Origin: Sipunculus nudus | Taxonomy: Eukaryota; Annelida; Sipuncula; Golfingiida; Sipunculidae | DNA length: 64,000 nucleotides | Assembly: GCA_026874595.1 (NCBI GenBank) | Contig: CM049318.1 | Span: 3,841,741-3,905,740, forward strand | Reading direction: 5' to 3' | The notes under the pieces: generated by a model | What the model saw: the letters and a program-made list of their open reading frames with translations, nothing else | What the model was told of the DNA's origin: nothing | Databases searched by the model: none | Position numbers and translations under genes: made by a program | In this document: in pieces, positions 51,101 to 61,200 of the stretch | How positions within the stretch are numbered: the stretch's first letter is position 1 | Layout of the letters: each line of letters starts with the position of its first letter

Positions 51101-52114
51101 GCTAACGTCACTAAGTTTTTTTAGTAAAGATATGGGCAACCTGCAAATGTAAGATTTACAGTATGACGACATAACTTGTAACATTTCTGTTCCACATGTA
51201 AACCCTGTGTAACGCGTGTCAGTTTTGTAATTATTACTGTGCCACATGTGACCCCTGTGTTACCTGTGTCAGTCTTGTAACACCACTGGGCCAAATGTAA
51301 CCCCTGTGTTAGCAGTGTCAGTCTTGAAACATTATCTGTGCTAAACGTAACCCCTATGTAAACGGTGTCAGTCTAGAAACATTATCTGTGCTACACGTAA
51401 CCTCTATGTAAACGATGTCAGTTGATAACATAAGCTGTGAATCCTCTTAACCGATGTCAGTCTTGAAACATTACCTGTGTCACATGTATCCCCTGAGTAA
51501 CCGGTGTCGGTCTTATTACATTACCTATACCACAAGTAAACCCTGTGTATTCGATGTCACTCGTGTAACATATCTCTGTGTACCCGCTGTCAGTCTTGTA
51601 ACTGCCACTTGGAACTCCTGTGTAACGGGTGTCAGTCTTGTAACAATCCCTTTGCCACATGTATTTTCTGTTTAACCGATGTCAGTCTTGTAACATTACC
51701 TGTGCCATATGTAACCCCCTTTGTAAACGGCCAGTTGATAACATTACCTGTTTCACATGTATCCCCTGTGTAACCGGTGTCAGTCTTATAAAATTTCTAT
51801 ACTACACGTAAACCCTGTGTATTCGGTGTCACTTATGTAACATATTTCTGTTTACCCGCTGTCATTCTTGTAACATTACATGTGCCACATTTAACCACTG
51901 TGAAACTGGTGGAAGTCTTGTAACATTGCCTAAGCCACATGTTATCCCTGTGTAACCAGTGTTAGTCTTGTAACATTGCCTGAGCCACATGTTATCCCTG
52001 TGTAACCAGTGTTAGTCTTGTAACGTTACCTGTGCCACATGTTATCCCTGTGTAAGCAGTGTTAGTCTTGTACAGTGGCGTCAATTTTTCTTCCAGGGTG
52101 GGGGGATAACTTTG

Positions 52115-52146
<32 letters not shown>

Positions 52147-52154
52147 AATACACC

Positions 52155-52221
<67 letters not shown>

Positions 52222-55200
52222 TCAGCGTCTCCGAGTAACATATTCAAATATATATATACACATATATATATATATATAATTATTATTATATATATACTTA
52301 ATAATATTTCAAATAATTATAATATTTTAGAAAATAAGTTATTTTGTGAATTCTAAGCAAGGTTTAGATATAACATTGTTTAATTGTTTATTAAATGGAT
52401 CAAAAGTCTTAATTCTATTTATTAATATATTTCATTTGTAACATATATATACATATATATTATTTGCAATATAATATTATTCTCTGAAAAGTGGGGGGGG
52501 GGGTATATATACCCCCATCCCCCTTTATTGACGCCCCTGGTCCTGTAAAATTACCTGGGCCACATGTTATCCCTGTGTAACCAGTGTAAATCTTTTAATA
52601 TTACTTGCGCCACATTATATCCCTGTGTAACTGGTACAAGTCTTGTAACATTACCTGTGCCACATTTATCCCCTGTGTAACCAGGGCCACAGGTACACGT
52701 ATATCCCGGCTGGTCACCAGGCTTGTTGTTACATACTCCGTCGTTCTGGCATGGATCAGTAGAGCAGAAGTTTATTCCTGGAAAAAACATCATGTTTCAT
52801 ATTGCAACCTTTGACATTTTAAAATATACAACGGATATATAATATATATGATAGGACGACGCATGGATAGGGTGGTGGTGGTCTGGGGGCCTCCCACAGA
52901 AGACTGTGGTAATCTAGAAGGCAGTTAACTCTAGATCTCCCGGCTTCTGAGCATGTTTAGTCAATAAACTATAAACATTTTATTTTACATGCATTGTACA
53001 ACTAGTTATAACCACCAACTGATGATGATTTATGTTAAAACAGTATCAAAATATCAAAGTATTCATGAAAGAAGTCTTGTTTGAAAAACCTATGTTATTT
53101 TAACAAAAGTATGTAGTGGCAGCACCATCTCAACTTATTCTGTTTACAGCGCGGGCCCGTGTAAGCTGGTGGACACTGACATAAGAACATGTTGGGTAGA
53201 GGTGGGCACTGTCTTATACTTACTCTGGTCACAGCACGGGTCCGTGTAAGCTGGTGGACACTGACATAAGAACATGTTGTGTAGAGGTGTTCACTGTCTC
53301 ATACTTACTCTGGTCACAGCACGGGTCCGTGTAAGCTGGTGGACACTGACATAAGAATATGTTGGGTAGAGGTGTTCACTGTCTTATACTTACTCTGGTC
53401 ACAGCGGGGGTCCGTGTAAGCTGGTGGACACTGACATAAGAATATGTTGTGTAGAGGTGTTCACTGTCTCATACTTACTCTGGTCACAGCACGGGTCCGT
53501 GTAAGCTGGTGGACACTGACATAAGAATATGTTGGGTAGAGGTGTTCACTGTCATATACTTACTCTGGTTACAGCGGGGGTCCGTGTAAGCTGGTGGACA
53601 CTGACATAAGAACATGTTGTGTAGAGGTGTTCACTGTCTCATACTTACTCTGGTCACAGCACGGGTCCGTGTAAGCTGGTGGACACTGACATAAGAATAT
53701 GTTGGGTAGAGGTGTTCACTGTCTTATACTTACTCTGGTCTCAGCACGGGTCCGTGTAAGCTTGTTAACACTGGCATGAGAACATGATGTGTAGAGGTGT
53801 ACACTGTCTTCTACTTACTCTGGTTACAGCGGGGTCCGTGTAAGCTGGTGGACACTGACATAAGAACATGTTGTGTAGAGGTGTGCACTGTCTTCTACTT
53901 ACTCTGGTTACAGCGGGGGCCCGTATGAGCTGGTGGACACTGACATAAGAACATGTTGTGTAGAGGTGTACACTGTCTTCTACTTACTCTGGTTACAGCG
54001 GGGGTCCGTGTAAGCTGGTGGACACTGACATAAGAACATGTTGAGTAGAGGTGTACACTGTCTTCTACTTACTCTGGTCACAGCGCGGATCCGTGTAAGC
54101 TGGTGGACACTGACATAAGAACATGTTGAGTAGAGGTGTGCACTGTCTTCTACTTACTCTGGTTACAGCGGGGGTCCGTGTAAGCTGGTGGACACTGACA
54201 TAAGAACATGTTGTGTAGAGGTGTGCACTGTCTTCTACTTACTCTGGTTACAGCGGGGGTCCGTGTAAGCTGGTGGACACTGACATAAGAACATGTTGTG
54301 TAGAGGTGTACACTGTCTTCTACTTACTCTGGTTACAGTGGGGGTCCGTGTAAGCTGGTGGACACTGACATAAGAACATGTTGAGTAGAGGTGTACACTG
54401 TCTTCTACTTACTCTGGTTACAGCGCGGATCCGTGTAAGCTGGTGGACACTGACATAAGAACATGTTGAGTAGAGGTGTGCACTGTCTTCTACTTACTCT
54501 GGTTACAGCGGGGGTCCGTGTAAGCTGGTGGACACTGACATAAGAACATGTTGTGTAGAGGTGTACACTGTCTTCTACTTACTCTGGTTACAGCGGGGTC
54601 CGTGTAATCTGGTGGACACTGACATAAGAACATGTTGTGTAGAGGTGTACACTGTCTTCTACTTACTCTGGTTACAGCGGGGGTCCGTGTAAGCTGGTGG
54701 ACACTGACATAAGAACATGATGTGTAGAGGTGTGCACTGTCTTCTACTTACTCTGGTTACAGCGGGGGTCCGTGTAAGCTGGTGGACACTGACATAAGAA
54801 CATGTTGTGTAGAGGTGTACACTGTCTTCTACTTCCTCTGGTTACAGCGGGGGTCCGTGTAAGCTGGTGGACACTGACATAAGAACATGTTGTGTAGAGG
54901 TGTACACTGTCTTCTACTTACTCTGGTTACAGCGGGGGTCCGTGTAAGCTGGTGGACACTGACATAAGAACATGTTGAGTAGAGGTGTGCACTGTCTTCT
55001 ACTTACTCTGGTTACAGCGGGGGTCCGTGTAAGCTGGTGGAGACTGACATAAGAACATGATGTGTAGAGGTGTACACTTTCTTCTACTTACTCTGGTTAC
55101 AGCGGGGGTCCGTGTAAGCTGGTGGACACTGACATAAGAATATGTTCGGTAGAGGTGTTCACTGACTTATACTTACTCTGGTCACAGCACGGGTCCGTGT

Positions 55201-58200
55201 AAGCTTGTTAACACTGGCATGAGAACATGATGTGTAGAGGTGTACACTGTCTTCTACTTACTCTGGTTACAGCGGGGGCCCGTGTGAGCTTGTTAACACT
55301 GGCATGAGAACATGATGTGTAGAGGTGTGCACTGTCTTTTAATTACTCTGGTTACAGCGGGGGTCCGTGTAAGCTGGTGGACACTGACATAAGAACATAT
55401 TGTGTAGAGGTGTACACTGTCTTCTACTTACTCTGGTTACAGCGGGGGTCCGTGTAAGCTGGTGGACACTGACATAAGAATATGTTCGGTAGAGGTGCTC
55501 ACTGTCTTATACTTACTCTGGTCACAGCACGGGTCCGTGTAAGCTTGTTAACACTGGCATGAGAACATGATGTGTAGAGGTGTACACTGTCTTCTACTTA
55601 CTCTGGTTACAGCGGGGGCCCGTGTGAGCTTGTTAACACTGGCATGAGAACATGATGTGTAGAGGTGTGCACTGTCTTTTAATTACTCTGGTTACAGCGG
55701 GGGTCCGTGTAAGCTGGTGGACACTGACATAAGAATATGTTGGGTAGAGGTGTTCACTGTCTTATACTTACTCTGGTCACAGCACGGGTCCGTGTAAGCT
55801 TGTTAACACTGGCATGAGAACATGATGTGTAGAGGTGTACACTGTCTTCTACTTACTCTGGTTACAGCGGGGGCCCGTGTGAGCTTGTTAACACTGGCAT
55901 GAGAACATGATGTGTAGAGGTGTGCACTGTCTTTTAATTACTCTGGTTACAGCGGGGGTCCGTGTAAGCTGGTGGACACTGACATAAGAACATGTTGTGT
56001 AGAGGTGTACACTGTCTTCTACTTACTCTGGTTACAGCGGGGGTCCGTGTAAGCTGGTGGACACTGACATAAGAACATGTTGTGTAGAGGTGTACACTGT
56101 CTTCTACTTACTCTGGTTACAGCGGGGGTCCGTGTAAGCTGGTGGACACTGACATAAGAACATGATGTGTAGAGGTGTGCACTGTCTTCTACTTACTCTG
56201 GTTACAGCGGGGGTCCGTGTAAGCTGGTGGACACTGACATAAGAACATGTTGTGTAGAGGTGTACACTGTCTTCTACTTACTCTGGTTACAGCGGGGGTC
56301 CGTGTAAGCTGGTGGACACTGACATAAGAACATGTTGTGTAGAGGTGTACACTGTCTTCTACTTACTCTGGTTACAGCGGGGGTCCGTGTAAGCTGGTGG
56401 ACACTGACATAAGAACATGTTGAGTAGAGGTGTGCACTGTCTTCTACTTACTCTGGTTACAGCGGGGGTCCGTGTAAGCTGGTGGAGACTGACATAAGAA
56501 CATGATGTGTAGAGGTGTACACTTTCTTCTACTTACTCTGGTTACAGCGGGGGTCCGTGTAAGCTGGTGGACACTGACATAAGAATATGTTCGGTAGAGG
56601 TGTTCACTGACTTATACTTACTCTGGTCACAGCACGGGTCCGTGTAAGCTTGTTAACACTGGCATGAGAACATGATGTGTAGAGGTGTACACTGTCTTCT
56701 ACTTACTCTGGTTACAGCGGGGGCCCGTGTGAGCTTGTTAACACTGGCATGAGAACATGATGTGTAGAGGTGTGCACTGTCTTTTAATTACTCTGGTTAC
56801 AGCGGGGGTCCGTGTAAGCTGGTGGACACTGACATAAGAACATGTTGTGTAGAGGTGTACACTGTCTTCTACTTACTCTGGTTACAGCGGGGGTCCGTGT
56901 AAGCTGGTGGACACTGACATAAGAATATGTTCGGTAGAGGTGCTCACTGTCTTATACTTACTCTGGTCACAGCACGGGTCCGTGTAAGCTTGTTAACACT
57001 GGCATGAGAACATGATGTGTAGAGGTGTACACTGTCTTCTACTTACTCTGGTTACAGCGGGGGCCCGTGTGAGCTTGTTAACACTGGCATGAGAACATGA
57101 TGTGTAGAGGTGTGCACTGTCTTTTAATTACTCTGGATACAGCGGGGGTCCGTGTAAGCTGGTGGACACTGACATAAGAATATGTTGGGTAGAGGTGTTC
57201 ACTGTCTTATACTTACTCTGGTCACAGCACGGGTCCGTGTAAGCTTGTTAACACTGGCATGAGAACATGATGTGTAGAGGTGTACACTGTCTTCTACTTA
57301 CTCTGGTTACAGCGGGGGCCCGTGTGAGCTTGTTTACACTGGCATGAGAACATGATGTGTAGAGGTGTGCACTGTCTTTTAATTACTCTGGTTACAGCGG
57401 GGGTCCGTGTAAGCTGGTGGACACTGACATAAGAACATGTTGTGTAGAGGTGTACACTGTCTTCTACTTACTCTGGTTACAGCGGGGGTCCGTGTAAGCT
57501 GGTGGACACTGACATAAGAACATGTTGTGTAGAGGTGTACACTGTCTTCTACTTACTCTGGTTACAGCGGGGGTCCGTGTAAGCTGGTGGACACTGATAT
57601 AAGAACATGTTGTGTAGAGGTGTACACTGTCTTTTAATTACTCTGGTTACAGCGGGGGTCCGTGTAATCTGGTGGACACTGACATAAGAACATGTTGTGT
57701 AGAGGTGTGCACTGTCTTCTACTTACTCTGGTTACAGCGGGGGTCCGTGTAAGCTGGTGGACACTGACATAAGAACATGTTGTGTAGAGGTGTGCACTGT
57801 CTTTTAATTACTCTGGTTACAGCGGGGGTCCGTGTAAGCTGGTGGACACTGACATAAGAACATGTTGTGTAGAGGTGTACACTGTCTTCTACTTACTCTG
57901 GTTACAGCGGGGGTCCGTGTAAGCTGGTGGACACTGACATAAGAATATGTTCGGTAGAGGTGCTCACTGTCTTATACTTACTCTGGTCACAGCACGGGTC
58001 CGTGTAAGCTTGTTAACACTGGCATGAGAACATGATGTGTAGAGGTGTACACTGTTTTCTACTTACTCTGGTTACAGCGGGGGCCCGTGTGAGCTTGTTA
58101 ACACTGGCATGAGAACATGATGTGTAGAGGTGTGCACTGTCTTTTAATTACTCTGGTTACAGCGGGGGTCCGTGTAAGCTGGTGGACACTGACATAAGAA

Positions 58201-61200
58201 TATGTTCGGTAGAGGTGTTCACTGTCTTATACTTACTCTGGTCACAGCACGGGTCCGTGTAAGCTTGTTAACACTGGCATGAGAACATGATGTGTAGAGG
58301 TGTACACTGTCTTCTACTTACTCTGGTTACAGCGGGGGCCCGTGTGAGCTTGTTAACACTGGCATGAGAACATGATGTGTAGAGGTGTGCACTGTCTTTT
58401 AATTACTCTGGTTACAGCGGGGGTCCGTGTAAGCTGGTGACACTGACATAAGAACATGTTGTGTAGAGGTGTACACTGTCTTCTACTTACTCTGGTTACA
58501 GCGGGGGTCCGTGTAAGCTGGTGGACACTGACATAAGAACAAGTTGTGTAGAGGTGTACACTGTCTTCTACTTACTCTGGTTACAGCGGGGGTCCGTGTA
58601 AGCTGGTGGACACTGATATAAGAACATGTTGTGTAGAGGTGTACACTGTCTTTTAATTACTCTGGTTACAGCGGGGGTCCGTGTAATCTGGTGGACACTG
58701 ACATAAGAACATGTTGTGTAGAGGTGTGCACTGTCTTCTACTTACTCTGGTTACAGCGGGGGTCCGTGTAAGCTGGTGGACACTGACATAAGAACATGTT
58801 GAGTAGAGGTGTACACTGTCTTCTACTTACTCTGGTTACAGCGGGGGTCCGTGTAAGCTGGTGGAAACTGACATAAGAACATGTTGTGTAGAGGTGTACA
58901 CTGTCTTTTAATTACTCTGGTTACAGCGGGGGTCCGTGTAATCTGGTGGACACTGACATAAGAACATGTTGAGTAGAGGTGTACACTGTCTTCTACTTAC
59001 TCTGGTTACAGCGGGGGTCCGTGTAAGCTGGTGGACATTGACATAAGAACATGTTGAGTAGAGGTGTACACTGTCTTCTACTTACTCTGGTTACAGCGGG
59101 GGTCCGTGTAAGCTGGTGGACACTGACATAAGAACATGTTGTGTAGAGGTGTACACTGTCTTCTACTTACTCTGGTTACAGCGGGGGTCCGTGTAAGCTG
59201 GTGGACACTGACATAAGAACATGTTGAGTAGAGGTGTACACTGTCTTCTACTTACTCTGGTTACAGCTGGGGTCCGTGTAAGCTGGTGGACACTGACATA
59301 AGAATATGTTGAGTAGAGGTGTACACTGTCTTCTACTTACTCTGGTTACAGCGGGGGTCCGTGTAAGCTGGTGGACACTGACATAAGAACATGTTGGGTA
59401 GAGGTGTTCACTGTCTTCTACTTACTCTGGTTACAGCGGGGGTCCGTGTAAGCTGGTGGACACTGACATAAGAATATGTTGGGTAGAGGTGTTCACTGTC
59501 TTATACTTACTCTGGTTACAGCGGGGGTCCGTGTAAGCTGGTGGACACTGACATAAGAACATGTTGAGTAGAGGTGTGCACTGTCTTCTACTTACTCTGG
59601 TTACAGCGGGGGTCCGTGTAAGCTGGTGGACACTGACATAAGAACATGTTGAGTAGAGGTGTGCACTGTCTTCTACTTACTCTGGTTACAGCAGGGGTCC
59701 GTGTAAGCTGGTGGACACTGACATAAGAACATGTTGAGTAGAGGTGTACACTGTCTTTTAATTACTCTGGTTACAGCGGGGGTCCGTGTAAGCTGGTGGA
59801 CACTGACATAAGAACATGTTGTGTAGAGGTGTACACTGTCTTCTACTTACTCTGGTTACAGCGGGGGTCCGTGTAAGCTGGTGGACACTGACATAAGAAT
59901 ATGTTGGGTAGAGGTGTTCACTGTCTTATACTTACTCTGGTTACAGCGGGGGTCCGTGTAAGCTGGTGGACACTGACATAAGAACATGTTGAGTAGAGGT
60001 GTGCACTGTCTTATACTTACTCTGGTTACAGCGGGGGTCCGTGTAAGCTGGTGGACACTGACATAAGAACATGTTGAGTAGAGGTGTACACTGTCTTCTA
60101 CTTACTCTGGTTACAGCGGGGGTCCGTGTAAGCTGGTGGACACTGGCATAAGAACATGTTGTGTAGAGGTGTACACTGTCTTTTAATTACTCTGGTTACA
60201 GCGGGGGTCCGTGTAAGCTGGTGGACACTGACATAAGAACATGTTGTGTAGAGGTGTACACTGTCTTCTACTTACTCTGGTTACAGCGGGGGTCCGTGTA
60301 AGCTGGTGGACACTGACATAAGAACATGTTGTGTAGAGGTGTACACTGTCTTTTACTTACTCTGGTTACAGCGGGGGTCCGTGTAAGCTGGTGGACACTG
60401 ACATAAGAACATGTTGTGTAGAGGTGTACACTGTCTTATACTTACTCTGGTTACAGCGGGGGCCCCTGTAAGCTGGTTAACACTGGCATGGGAACATGTT
60501 GTGTAGAGGTGTGCACTGTCTTATACTTACTCTGGTTACAGCGCGGGCCCATGTTTGCTGGTGGACACTGGCATGGGAACATGTTGTGTAGAGGTGTGCA
60601 CTGTCTTATACTTACTCTGGTTACAGCGCGGGCCCGTGAAAGCTGGTGGACACTGACACGAGAACATGTTGTGTAGAGGTGTGCAGGTGCCTCCGTTCTC
60701 ACATGGTGATGACAGGCAGAAATCAATAACTTAAACATAATAGAATGTTGGTTAAAATATGGATGAAAACAGCTTTGGTATATCACACGGAGATGGACCT
60801 GTTATATTGAATATAGGCTTAACTAGTTGAAAATATTGGTTATAATACTGATCAAGCTTATCTTGGTATATCATACGTTGATGTACATGTATAGCGATGT
60901 AAGAATAGCCATGCTTAGAGACACAGACAGGTCGGGTCATTCCGTATGGGATTCGAACCCATGAACATCCGATTACCGGTCGTTTGGAATTAACGGAGAT
61001 CCTGAACCCCTCCATGTATTAGCACACTTTTACATAAGAACCAGCGGAGTGACTCACGGTCGTTAAATGAACTCGTTATATTTAATATAGACCGTATGAA
61101 CATTATGTCAGGGGATCCTAAAAAAATGATTATCATAAAATCTGCCATAAATTAAGACCAATTTGTCGCTTTTATATGAAGTTCCTGTATTGCAGTGTTT

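Noticed and set aside
53134-60615. Array considered as a CRISPR array
   Set aside because: Units are contiguous 85-bp copies without unique spacers, in a eukaryotic intron, and derive from an exon.
60451-60786. 111-codon frame on the - strand across EGF exon 2
   Set aside because: It reads out of phase through the exon and then through the donor into the next repeat copies. The EGF cysteines appear only after the true frame has been left.
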